DNA of 64,000 nt from an uncultured Lacinutrix sp. Its GTDB lineage: Bacteria > Bacteroidota > Bacteroidia > Flavobacteriales > Flavobacteriaceae. The DNA lies in the NCBI GenBank assembly GCA_937129145.1, contig CAKZMU010000049.1, positions 1 to 64,000 of the forward strand. Reading direction: 5' to 3'. A model generated the notes under the pieces. The model saw nothing but the letters and a program-made list of their open reading frames with translations. It was not told where the DNA came from and did no database searches. Shown in pieces: positions 1-7,064 of this stretch. Numbering within the stretch: the stretch's first letter is position 1; every line of letters starts with the position of its first letter. The translations under genes were made by a program, and so were the position numbers.

Positions 1-1
1 G

Positions 2-75
2 AGCCGATGGAGGGACTCGAACCCACGACCTGCTGATTACAAATCAGCTGCTCTAGCCAGCTGAGCTACATCGGC
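2..75 (-). tRNA. tRNA-Thr (anticodon TGT)
   Basis: Read on the minus strand, a complete cloverleaf is visible: acceptor arms GCCGATG and CATCGGC, a D-arm with GCTCAG, an anticodon arm with loop TTTGTAA (anticodon TGT, reading ACA) and a T-arm with GGTTCGAGTCC. The discriminator base is T at position 2. Whether CCA is encoded cannot be seen because the window starts one base later. It follows raiA on the same strand, a position common in Flavobacteriaceae upstream of a tRNA/tuf cluster (family knowledge). Confidence 0.95.
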
Positions 76-99
76 TTATTTCGTTGTTTTTATTGCAAC

Positions 100-125
100 A
101 AAAAGTCCGCTATTTCTAACGGACT
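100..125 (-). terminator. Hairpin between raiA and tRNA-Thr
   Basis: On the minus strand AGTCCG and CGGACT form a stem with a 10-nt loop, followed by TTTTTGTT. This resembles an intrinsic terminator ending the raiA transcript. However, a perfect minus-strand -7 box (TACATTTG, bases 127-134) lies just upstream, so the hairpin could instead form the 5' leader of the tRNA transcript. The sequence does not decide between these. Confidence 0.45.
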
Positions 126-126
126 G

Positions 127-134
127 CAAATGTA
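127..134 (-). promoter_or_regulatory. Candidate -7 box for tRNA-Thr
   Basis: The minus-strand octamer TACATTTG matches the Bacteroidota sigma-A -7 consensus TAnnTTTG and lies about 50 bases upstream of the tRNA 5' end. No clear -33 element was found. The immediately following hairpin makes its role ambiguous. Confidence 0.4.
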
Positions 135-177
135 TATATATTTTTTATGTTTCAAAACATTTTTTGAATAATTTTCT

Positions 178-480
178 TTATAAATATGTTCTTAACTTTT
201 CTTTTCGTTTTTTTAGCTGTCTTTGTAATGATGCCACAGCCATATCGGTACCTTCTTCAAAGCTCTTACATTGTTTTTTCACTATAAGACTATCTCCTGG
301 TACATGAATTTTTGCTTCAAAAATTTTATTTGCTTTATCACTTGTGTTTTCTACTTTTAAAAACACATCAGATTTTATGACCTTATCGTAATACATATCT
401 AACTTATCCATTCGTTTTTGAATAAAGTCTATTAATTTTTGGTCTGCATTAAAGTTAACTGATTGCGTGTTTACTTTCAT
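178..480 (-). CDS. raiA: Ribosome hibernation-promoting factor, short form (HPF/RaiA)
   Basis: A 100-residue protein of the S30AE/HPF family, which binds the decoding centre of idle ribosomes and blocks translation in stationary phase. It starts MKVNTQSVNF and shows the family pattern of a strand-helix-strand fold with a basic C-terminus (LQRQLKKRKEKL). The length matches short HPF/RaiA; the dimerising C-terminal domain of long HPF is absent. It lies 35 bp downstream of xerC on the same strand, in the Flavobacteriaceae order rpsU-xerC-raiA-tRNA, probably co-transcribed with xerC. The split between HPF and RaiA activity cannot be read from sequence. Confidence 0.9.
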   Translation of the reverse strand: MKVNTQSVNFNADQKLIDFIQKRMDKLDMYYDKVIKSDVFLKVENTSDKANKIFEAKIHVPGDSLIVKKQCKSFEEGTDMAVASLQRQLKKRKEKLRTYL

Positions 481-515
481 ATTCTAGTGTTTTTAGTTAG
501 ACAATATTTTAATGT

Positions 516-1403
516 TTATTTATTTCTTGGGTGAGATTTAGCATATACTTTTTTTAATTCTGCTATACTATTATGAGTATAAACTTGCGTCGCTGCTAAA
601 CTTGAGTGCCCAAGTAGTTCTTTAACAGCATTTAAATCAGCACCTTGATTAAGTAAATGAGTTGCAAATGAATGCCTTAAAATGTGTGGACTCTTTTTCA
701 CCTTAGTAGATGCTTTACTAAAATAGTTATTTATTATTCTGTAAACAAGTGTTTCATAAATTTTGTGACCCTTTTTTGTTAGAAATAAAGTTTCTTTATC
801 CGCAATCGCTTCCAGTTGATTTCTCCTATTTAAATATGTTTTTGTTGTTTTTAACACAGGTCTTAGTAACGGCAAATAGCGTTCCTTATTTCTCTTACCT
901 AAAACTTTAAGAGTTTTGTTGGCTTCATCAATATCTTTTAATTGTAGTTGTACCAATTCTATGCGTCTAATTCCTGTGGAATAAAACAATTCGATTATCA
1001 ATTTATCTCTTACTCCTTCAAATGTATTATCGAAATTAAATTCATCTAAAACTATAGCTACTTCTTCTTGCGAAAATGGTATTTGTACTTTTTTACTAAC
1101 CTTGAGTGCTCTGTGTTTTGATAAGGGATTGATTTTTATGGTTTCGGTTTTAAGCAGAAATTTATAATACGTATTTAATGATGATACTTTCCTGTTTACT
1201 GTTCTGTTTTGTAAACCAGAATCAACCAAACTAATAATCCAGCTTCTTATTTGTGAATAGTTTGCCTCATCTATTTTATTCTGATTAAAGGTTTCTTTGT
1301 TGAATTTTGTGAAGTCTTCCAAATCTTTACCATAAGCATTTACGGTATGTTTTGAATATTTCTTTTCCAGTAAAAGGTAATCATTAAAAGACGATAAGGA
1401 CAT
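516..1403 (-). CDS. xerC: Tyrosine recombinase, XerC/XerD type
   Basis: A 295-residue site-specific recombinase that most likely resolves chromosome dimers at dif. The N-terminal SAM-like core-binding domain (about residues 1-90) is followed by the catalytic domain with the expected residues: Arg in STGIRRIEL, Lys in LGKRNKERYL, His-x-x-Arg in HILRHSF, His in LLGHSS and nucleophile Tyr in ATQVYTH. The length is standard for XerC/D (about 300). Its place between rpsU and raiA is conserved in Flavobacteriaceae, which argues for the housekeeping Xer protein rather than a phage integrase. It could also act on the mobile-looking units described at 17.4 and 39.0 kb; that is speculation. Confidence 0.88.
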   Translation of the reverse strand: MSLSSFNDYLLLEKKYSKHTVNAYGKDLEDFTKFNKETFNQNKIDEANYSQIRSWIISLVDSGLQNRTVNRKVSSLNTYYKFLLKTETIKINPLSKHRALKVSKKVQIPFSQEEVAIVLDEFNFDNTFEGVRDKLIIELFYSTGIRRIELVQLQLKDIDEANKTLKVLGKRNKERYLPLLRPVLKTTKTYLNRRNQLEAIADKETLFLTKKGHKIYETLVYRIINNYFSKASTKVKKSPHILRHSFATHLLNQGADLNAVKELLGHSSLAATQVYTHNSIAELKKVYAKSHPRNK

Positions 1404-1463
1404 ATAACAATTTTAGGCTATGATAAAAATACAAAACTTTACGGCGTTGCTGAATGTATTGCA

Positions 1464-1498
1464 TAAAAAAATCCCACAAAATTCATTGCGGGATTTTA
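1464..1498 (-). terminator. Intrinsic terminator after rpsU
   Basis: On the minus strand AAATCCCGCA and TGTGGGATTT pair (one mismatch) around a short loop, and a run of seven T follows. It lies between the rpsU stop and the xerC start, so it should end or attenuate the rpsU transcript before xerC. Confidence 0.8.
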
Positions 1499-1519
1499 CA
1501 TTATTTGTTTTTCAAGAAT

Positions 1520-1714
1520 TTAGATTTGTTCTGCATCTCTTAAGCCTTGAATGTATTGCGCTTTTTGTATTTGAGCTCTACGCACTATTGAAGGTTTGTT
1601 AAATTGCTTACGCGTTTGCAACATTCGCTTAGTTCCAGTTTTATCAAACTTTCTTTTAAAACGCTTTAAAGCTCTATCTATATTTTCTCCTTCTTTAATC
1701 GGTATTTTCAACAT
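1520..1714 (-). CDS. rpsU: 30S ribosomal protein bS21
   Basis: A 64-residue basic protein, full length for bS21, starting MLKIPIKEGENIDRALKRFK. It is a component of the 30S platform near the 16S 3' end. In Flavobacteriia bS21 is known to help hide the anti-Shine-Dalgarno sequence, and rpsU itself is reported to be autoregulated through a strong SD. That pattern is visible here: AGGAGG stands 10 bases before the ATG, although most genes in this window lack an SD. A full -33/-7 promoter lies 39 bases upstream of the start codon and an intrinsic terminator follows. Confidence 0.97.
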   Translation of the reverse strand: MLKIPIKEGENIDRALKRFKRKFDKTGTKRMLQTRKQFNKPSIVRRAQIQKAQYIQGLRDAEQI

Positions 1715-1724
1715 AGTGTCTTAA

Positions 1725-1730
1725 CCTCCT
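1725..1730 (-). promoter_or_regulatory. Strong Shine-Dalgarno site of rpsU
   Basis: The minus-strand hexamer AGGAGG lies 10 bases before the rpsU ATG. Strong SD sites are rare in Flavobacteriia; on rpsU it is the proposed sensor for bS21-free ribosomes (established for Flavobacterium johnsoniae, inferred here). Confidence 0.85.
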
Positions 1731-1752
1731 CTCTTTTAGAATTTTCGGATTG

Positions 1753-1780
1753 CAAATATAGGATTAATTCTGAATTACAA
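1753..1780 (-). promoter_or_regulatory. rpsU promoter (TTG / TATATTTG)
   Basis: On the minus strand TTTG (ending at base 1778) and TATATTTG (1760-1753) are separated by 17 bases, fitting the Bacteroidota sigma-A consensus. It lies upstream of the rpsU SD and start. Confidence 0.8.
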
Positions 1781-1804
1781 ATTCAAAATTATCAACTTTT
1801 TTAA

Positions 1805-1980
1805 GTTGCTGGTTTATAGTTTTTTTTCAATTACCATTTTAGCAAAATTGTTGAACAATTTTCGCCAAAACAGCACTTCAACCTACTTCGTAGCAGGTTT
1901 ATACTCTTTCTTGTCAATCACTATTCTGGCGATAATCTTGTGTAATTTTCGCCAAAATAGCACTTCAAACTATTTCGTTG
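1805..1980 (-). repeat. Tandem partial duplications of the acyl-CoA dehydrogenase 3' end
   Basis: After the stop codon of the dehydrogenase gene, its last ~55 bases recur twice more. Each copy is separated by a spacer with GAAGTGCTATTTTGGCG or a close variant. The repeat period is 87 bp (29 codons) for the first copy and about 85 bp for the second. The near copy would encode the same tail (IIARIVIDKKEYKPATK then stop); the far copy is diverged and shifted. The copies are untranslated and probably record successive 3'-end duplications, with older ones decaying. Confidence 0.85.
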
Positions 1981-3139
1981 CAGGTTTATATTCCTTCTTA
2001 TCAATCACTATTTTTGCGATAATCTCCCTTAAGATTTCCGATGTACCTCCTCCAATTGGCCCTAAACGACTGTCACGTAACAAACGTGCCATTGGGTAAT
2101 CTTCCATATAACCATAGCCTCCCAAAAATTGTAAACAGTCATAAGCAACTTCATCTGCCATTTTAGTGGAACGTAGTTTAGATATGGTTGCTTCTTTTAC
2201 AACATATTCGCCTTTGTTGAGTCTGTAGGCTACTGAGTAGTTATAGGTTTTACAAATTTCCATATCGGCATATAAATCGGCATAACGATGACGTAAAGCT
2301 TGGTATTTGTCTATTGTTTTTCCAAAGGTTTTTCTTTCGGACATGTATTGTAGGGCATATTCAAGGGCATATTCTGCTCTTGCGTGTGCATTGATGCCCA
2401 TTACCAATCTTTCTAAAGCAAAATGTTGCATGATGTACGGAAAGCCTTTGCCCTCCTCTCCCATTAAATTGGATGCTGGAATTACAACATTGTCGTAAGC
2501 AATTTCGGCTGTATCTGATGCTCGCCAACCTAATTTATCCAATTTTGAAACCGATACGCCTTTTGTTTCTCTATCAACAATAAACATGCTAATACCTTTA
2601 TTACCAAGTTCTGGGTTTGTTTTGGCAGCAACAATCATATAGTCACAATAAACGCCATTGGTGATGAATGTTTTTGAGCCATTCAATATATATGTATCTC
2701 CTTTCTTAACAGCGGTGGTTCGCATACCTGCAACATCGCTTCCTCCAAAGGGTTCGGTTACACAAAGGCATCCTATTTTTTTGCCCATTACACTTGGTTG
2801 AAGATATTTTAATTTTTGTTCGTGATTGGCTTCTTTATTAAGATGCGTCATTGCTAAATAGGCATGTGCCCAAATAGCTGCTGCAAAACCTCCTGAGTTT
2901 ATTTTTTGTAGTTCTTCTAGTAATATTACGGTGTAAAATAAATCCAAATTCAACCCATCGTAGCTCTCTGGTGTGGCAAGACCAAAGTAACCCATTTCTC
3001 CAAATTTTTCCCAGATGAAGCGTTCAATAGTTCCTGATTTTTCCCATTTTTCTATATGTGGAACAACTTCTTTTTGTAAAAAATCTTTAAGGCTTTGTCT
3101 AAATAATTGATGTTCTTCGCTGAAGTACATACCATCCAT
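1970..3139 (-). CDS. Acyl-CoA dehydrogenase family protein
   Basis: A 389-residue flavoprotein of the acyl-CoA dehydrogenase family, normal length, catalysing alpha,beta-dehydrogenation of an acyl-CoA with electrons passing to ETF. Visible features are the N-terminal helical domain, the FAD/substrate signature CVTEPFGGSDVAGM near residue 127, the middle domain segment FITNGVYCDYMIVAAKT, and the C-terminal signature QFLGGYGYMEDYPMARLLRD with GGTSEI. Chain-length specificity cannot be assigned. It ends in KKEYKPATK, a tail that is tandemly repeated downstream of the stop. Nearest neighbour is the HhH protein 11 bp upstream, so they may share a transcript. Confidence 0.9.
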   Translation of the reverse strand: MDGMYFSEEHQLFRQSLKDFLQKEVVPHIEKWEKSGTIERFIWEKFGEMGYFGLATPESYDGLNLDLFYTVILLEELQKINSGGFAAAIWAHAYLAMTHLNKEANHEQKLKYLQPSVMGKKIGCLCVTEPFGGSDVAGMRTTAVKKGDTYILNGSKTFITNGVYCDYMIVAAKTNPELGNKGISMFIVDRETKGVSVSKLDKLGWRASDTAEIAYDNVVIPASNLMGEEGKGFPYIMQHFALERLVMGINAHARAEYALEYALQYMSERKTFGKTIDKYQALRHRYADLYADMEICKTYNYSVAYRLNKGEYVVKEATISKLRSTKMADEVAYDCLQFLGGYGYMEDYPMARLLRDSRLGPIGGGTSEILREIIAKIVIDKKEYKPATK

Positions 3140-3150
3140 AATTATGCAAT

Positions 3151-4020
3151 TTAATTGAGCCTCAAATATAATTTAATTATCTCAATTTTATCGACTGGAA
3201 AGTTTTTAACTTTGGTTAAATAGTCTAAAGATTTAAAACCTTCTCGTAAGGTGCGCTGGTCTAAAATTTCGTAAGCAATCTCGTAGTCTATATGTTGAAT
3301 GGTCACGAGTTCGTCAATGGTCGCTGTATTAAGATTTATCTTTTCAATTTGCCTTGGTGTTTTTACAGTAAACTGGTTTAACAATCTTTCATGAACTTCT
3401 GGTGAAATTCCGTACACATCTTGCAACTGAACATCGGCAATAAAACCGCCTTCAAATTTATTTCTGAATTTTATGATTCTATCGGATAATTTTTCGCCTA
3501 TTCCGTTAACACGTTGCAACTGTTTTGCAGTGGCTTTGTTTAAATCCAGTTTTTGGTCTACCTTTTTTGGTGCATTATTCTGATAATTAAAACTGGTTTT
3601 TGGTTTGGGGTTGGTTACCCATTCCGGAAATTTAAAATAAATTGATATTGCGTTTAATAATGAATCGGAAATTTTTGTGACTTCTTGAAATTGTTTTGCC
3701 GAATTGACCCATTTGTTTTGTTCTCGAAATTTTAACAACCTATCTATTTCTTCCGGCGACATGCCTAATGTATAGCCTTTATAATCGGAAATATAGTTTG
3801 GGTTAAAAGGAAATATTTTTGTTTGACGAGCTTCCAGTTCAGCTATACGCAATGAATCAATTTCATTTTGAAATAATTCCAACTCATCTTTATTAATAGA
3901 AACTTCATTTGAGGAAAAGTCTATAAAAAAATACAGGCTCTGTAAGATTACAACAATACATAACAATAAAAAAATCCCACTTCGTTGCCCTTTAGTGAAC
4001 TTGAAGTGGGATTTATTCAT
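3151..4020 (-). CDS. Membrane-anchored helix-hairpin-helix protein (ComEA-like)
   Basis: A 289-residue protein with one N-terminal membrane segment (about residues 14-33, GIFLLLCIVVILQSLYFF), a short linker, and three helix-hairpin-helix regions: one near residues 85-125, LNKATAKQLQRVNGIGEKLS near 162, and INLNTATIDELVTIQHIDYE near 230. These modules bind DNA non-specifically; ComEA proteins do this outside the membrane during DNA uptake. A direct role in competence is inferred only from domain content. Unusually, the first codons form a perfect 12-bp terminator hairpin belonging to the upstream symporter gene. Confidence 0.8.
   Translation of the reverse strand: MNKSHFKFTKGQRSGIFLLLCIVVILQSLYFFIDFSSNEVSINKDELELFQNEIDSLRIAELEARQTKIFPFNPNYISDYKGYTLGMSPEEIDRLLKFREQNKWVNSAKQFQEVTKISDSLLNAISIYFKFPEWVTNPKPKTSFNYQNNAPKKVDQKLDLNKATAKQLQRVNGIGEKLSDRIIKFRNKFEGGFIADVQLQDVYGISPEVHERLLNQFTVKTPRQIEKINLNTATIDELVTIQHIDYEIAYEILDQRTLREGFKSLDYLTKVKNFPVDKIEIIKLYLRLN
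3966..4014 (-). terminator. Intrinsic terminator of the symporter gene, embedded in the next coding sequence
   Basis: On the minus strand AAATCCCACTTC and GAAGTGGGATTT form a perfect 12-bp stem with a 19-nt loop, and the T run continues as TTTTATTG. The symporter stop is at 4036 and the next start at 4020, so the hairpin lies wholly in codons 3-18 of the HhH protein. Confidence 0.8.
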
Positions 4021-4035
4021 ATATATTATTTTAGT

Positions 4036-5664
4036 TTATTCTTTACCTCCTTTGATTGCCGAAAGGTATTTAGCCATTTCTTCTCTTACTTTAGGGAATA
4101 AGAAGAATAAACCTATCATATTCGGGAACACTAATGCAAGTATCATTGCATCAGAGAATTTAATTACTGCATCTAAAGTAGCTGCTGCTCCAACAACTAC
4201 AAATACTAAGAACAATACTTTATAAACTAAATCTGCTCTTTTTCCTTTTCCGAATAAATATTTCCAAGATTGAAGCCCATAATAAGACCAAGAAATCATT
4301 GTTGAAAATGCAAATAAAACAATTGCAATAGTAAGCACATATGAGAATCCTGGGATTACAGAGTCAAAAGCCTGAGAGGTTAAATCTACACCTCCTAATT
4401 GTCCGCCTCCGTTCAAAATCACACTACTTCCATCCACGGCTCCGTATTCAAATACACTTTGCATATTTGCTCCATCTATATTAAAGAAAATAATCACTAA
4501 GGCAGTCATTGTACATATAACAACAGTATCAATAAATGGCTCTAATAACGCAACAACTCCTTCTGATGCAGGATATTTAGTCTTTACCGCTGAATGCGCT
4601 ATTGCCGCAGAACCTGCTCCAGCTTCATTCGAGAATGCGGCTCTTTGAAACCCAACTATAAGAACACCAACAAAACCACCTATTGCAGACATTGGCGAAA
4701 ATGCTCCTTTAAATATTAATCCAAAAGCGTCATCTATATAACTAAAGTTTGCAAAAATAATCACAAGAGATGCTAATACATAAATTCCAGCCATGAAAGG
4801 CACTATTTTTTCTGTGATTTTAGCAATTCTTTTTATTCCTCCAATAATCACGATTCCAACTAATACAGCAAGTACTGCTCCTATAATAAGTCCAGTTGCA
4901 CCTCCAGATATTCCAAATAAAGAACTCAACTGAACTGCAGCTTGATTAGATTGAAATGCGTTTCCACCACCAAACGATGCACCAACGCACAAGATGGCAA
5001 ATACCACTCCTAATACTTTACCAATCCCAGCGAAACCTCTTTCTTTTAGACCTTTTGACAAATAATACATTGGTCCACCATATACAGTACCATCATCACC
5101 TACATCTCTATATTTTACGCCAAGTGTACATTCAACAAACTTAGTTGCCATACCTATTAATCCACAAACTATCATCCAGAATGTAGCTCCAGGACCACCT
5201 AAAGCAATTGCTACAGCTACACCTGCAATATTTCCTAAACCAACGGTTCCAGAAACTGCTGTTGCCAATGCTTGAAAATGAGATACTTCACCTTCTTGAC
5301 TTTCATCTCTAATAGTTTCAATTGCATCACCTCCAGGAGTTGAATCACCATAAGCTGGCTCTACTACTGGATGATCTATATCATCATATTTTCCTCTAAC
5401 TGTATTGATTGCCAATGGAAATTTTGTAATACTTGGAAACTTGAAGTATATCGTAAAAAATGTTGCTCCTACAACTAAAAGTATTACAACAAATGGTATA
5501 TCATAACCACCTATTGGTACCGTTGTTAACACAAAACCTTCCCACCAAGTTGCTATTGGCATAAAAGCATCATTAACTCGTTCATCAAGTCCTTTTTCAG
5601 CTTCTTGAGCAAAAGTTAAAAGTGGTAACATTAAAGTAAATATTGAAAGAAAATATTTCTTCAT
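4036..5664 (-). CDS. Sodium:alanine symporter, AGCS family
   Basis: A 542-residue inner-membrane transporter of the alanine/glycine:cation symporter family (AlsT/AgcS), importing small amino acids with Na+. The family core is plain: FQALATAVSGTVGLGNIAGVA near residue 130, GPGATFWMIVCGLIGMATKF, and GFQRAAFSNEAGAGSAAIAH near residue 340. About 11 hydrophobic segments can be counted. An N-terminal extension of about 60 residues begins with a hydrophobic, signal-like stretch ending in FAQEAEKG, longer than in many homologues. It is flanked by its own terminator and by a 122-bp upstream gap, so it is probably a single-gene unit. Confidence 0.9.
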   Translation of the reverse strand: MKKYFLSIFTLMLPLLTFAQEAEKGLDERVNDAFMPIATWWEGFVLTTVPIGGYDIPFVVILLVVGATFFTIYFKFPSITKFPLAINTVRGKYDDIDHPVVEPAYGDSTPGGDAIETIRDESQEGEVSHFQALATAVSGTVGLGNIAGVAVAIALGGPGATFWMIVCGLIGMATKFVECTLGVKYRDVGDDGTVYGGPMYYLSKGLKERGFAGIGKVLGVVFAILCVGASFGGGNAFQSNQAAVQLSSLFGISGGATGLIIGAVLAVLVGIVIIGGIKRIAKITEKIVPFMAGIYVLASLVIIFANFSYIDDAFGLIFKGAFSPMSAIGGFVGVLIVGFQRAAFSNEAGAGSAAIAHSAVKTKYPASEGVVALLEPFIDTVVICTMTALVIIFFNIDGANMQSVFEYGAVDGSSVILNGGGQLGGVDLTSQAFDSVIPGFSYVLTIAIVLFAFSTMISWSYYGLQSWKYLFGKGKRADLVYKVLFLVFVVVGAAATLDAVIKFSDAMILALVFPNMIGLFFLFPKVREEMAKYLSAIKGGKE

Positions 5665-5786
5665 AATTAAAATTATTAGTTAGTTTAATTTATTAAAATC
5701 GTTAGTTTAAGTTAGCAAGATGCTAAAAAAAATTGAGTTTTTAAAGTATAATACCAATTTAACATTGTATTTCTTTACTAGAAAAC

Positions 5787-6815
5787 CTAATCTAAGGCTA
5801 TATTGTAAAGCGTGTTTAGCTTACGTATTTGTTCTGGTCGCCCTAAAACTATTACTTTAGAATTTGGCACTAATTCAAGCTCAGCTTCAGGGTTAATAAG
5901 GTATTCGCCTTTTTCGTTTTTATAACCAATGACATTACAACCTGTTTTTTTTCGAAGGTCTAAATCTTTAATGGTTTTTAATTGAGAAGTATCATATAAA
6001 TGTTCTACTGCAATTTCTTCGATATTTATGTTGGATTTTCCAACTATCGAAAGATTATCAATAAACTCCAATAAATCTGGTACCACCACCAAAGATGCCA
6101 TGTGGTCGCCTCCAATCCTATCTGGTAAAATCACGTTGTTTGCACCTGCCAATTTTAATTTGCCATAGGTAGTTTCTTGTGATGCGCGACTTATTATACG
6201 AATGTCTTTATTTACTTGTCTTGCAGAAAGTACTACAAACACATTATCGGAATCGCTTGGTAATGCCGAAATCAAACAATCTGCCCTCTCTACTCCAGCT
6301 TTTAAAAGCACCTCATCTTCATTGGCATTTCCATTTACAAAAGGCACTAACTCGCTTTGATGTTTATCAACCGTTTCTTTTTTTGCTTCAATAACAACAA
6401 AAGAGCGCTTGTGAGCCAATAGTTTTTTAGCTGCTTGTTTTCCGTTTCTTCCATAACCACAAATAATAATGTGATTTGAAAGTGCATCAATCTTTTTTTG
6501 CATCTTTTTTTGTTTTAGTTCTTCAAGATTGTTTTTGGTAAGTATATATTCTGTTATTACTTTAATAGCATAACCTACAATAACCACACTTGTTAAAATT
6601 AAGAATATGGTAAATATTTTTGCTTTTGGGTCTAAAGGCATAACCTCTCCAAAACCAACTGTGGTAATGGTTATAACGGTCATGTACAATGAATCTATCC
6701 AACTGTAATTGGTCATTGTTTTAAAACCGAGCACACCAATAAAAAGCAATGCAATTAAAAGGATAATTGCAATATTAATTTTTGAGCGGAATACTTTTAC
6801 TATAGTGTTTGCCAT
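5787..6815 (-). CDS. Potassium channel, two TM segments plus RCK domain
   Basis: A 342-residue channel subunit with the MthK/Kch layout. TM1 is around residues 12-30, the pore loop with selectivity filter TVGFGE around 52-57, TM2 around 65-90, then a cytoplasmic RCK/TrkA-N domain with the Rossmann motif CGYGRNGKQAAKK near residue 118 and a TrkA-C-like end. Such channels pass K+ under control of a cytosolic ligand (Ca2+, nucleotide or other), which cannot be told here. The gene starts 3 bp after the PspC gene and should be in one operon with it and DUF2851. Confidence 0.9.
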   Translation of the reverse strand: MANTIVKVFRSKINIAIILLIALLFIGVLGFKTMTNYSWIDSLYMTVITITTVGFGEVMPLDPKAKIFTIFLILTSVVIVGYAIKVITEYILTKNNLEELKQKKMQKKIDALSNHIIICGYGRNGKQAAKKLLAHKRSFVVIEAKKETVDKHQSELVPFVNGNANEDEVLLKAGVERADCLISALPSDSDNVFVVLSARQVNKDIRIISRASQETTYGKLKLAGANNVILPDRIGGDHMASLVVVPDLLEFIDNLSIVGKSNINIEEIAVEHLYDTSQLKTIKDLDLRKKTGCNVIGYKNEKGEYLINPEAELELVPNSKVIVLGRPEQIRKLNTLYNIALD

Positions 6816-6818
6816 AGG

Positions 6819-7046
6819 TTATAAATCAAATACTGAGCTGCGTTTGGTATATAATACATCTTTAATGCGCATCCAAAATGCTATAAATAAGTAGAGCGCA
6901 AAACCAAACCCAAGAGTTACAAAGGTTAGGTACATAAACGATGTTCTTACCACTTTGGCTCTAATCCCTAAGCGGTCGGCAATACGCTGACACACATAAT
7001 AACCATGCTTTTGAAAATAAAGTAAAGTTTTGTAAAAAATGTTCAT
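6819..7046 (-). CDS. PspC domain protein
   Basis: A 75-residue membrane protein made of one PspC domain: an amphipathic start (CQRIADRLGIRAKVVRTSF) then a hydrophobic segment (about residues 38-58) and a short basic tail. PspC proteins act in envelope stress signalling in Proteobacteria; in Bacteroidota the role of stand-alone copies is unclear. It lies between DUF2851 (18 bp) and the K+ channel (3 bp), suggesting co-transcription and possibly an envelope or ion-stress context. Confidence 0.8.
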   Translation of the reverse strand: MNIFYKTLLYFQKHGYYVCQRIADRLGIRAKVVRTSFMYLTFVTLGFGFALYLFIAFWMRIKDVLYTKRSSVFDL

Positions 7047-7064
7047 ACTGCAAGGTAATTAAAT

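Noticed and set aside
516..1403. Tyrosine recombinase as a sign of a prophage or integron
   Set aside because: It sits in the conserved rpsU-xerC-raiA locus with normal Xer length, and no phage or integron genes are near.
1806..2099. Plus-strand open frame with internal repeats, resembling a repetitive membrane protein
   Set aside because: It is antisense to the repeated 3' end of the acyl-CoA dehydrogenase gene; the repeats come from that duplication.
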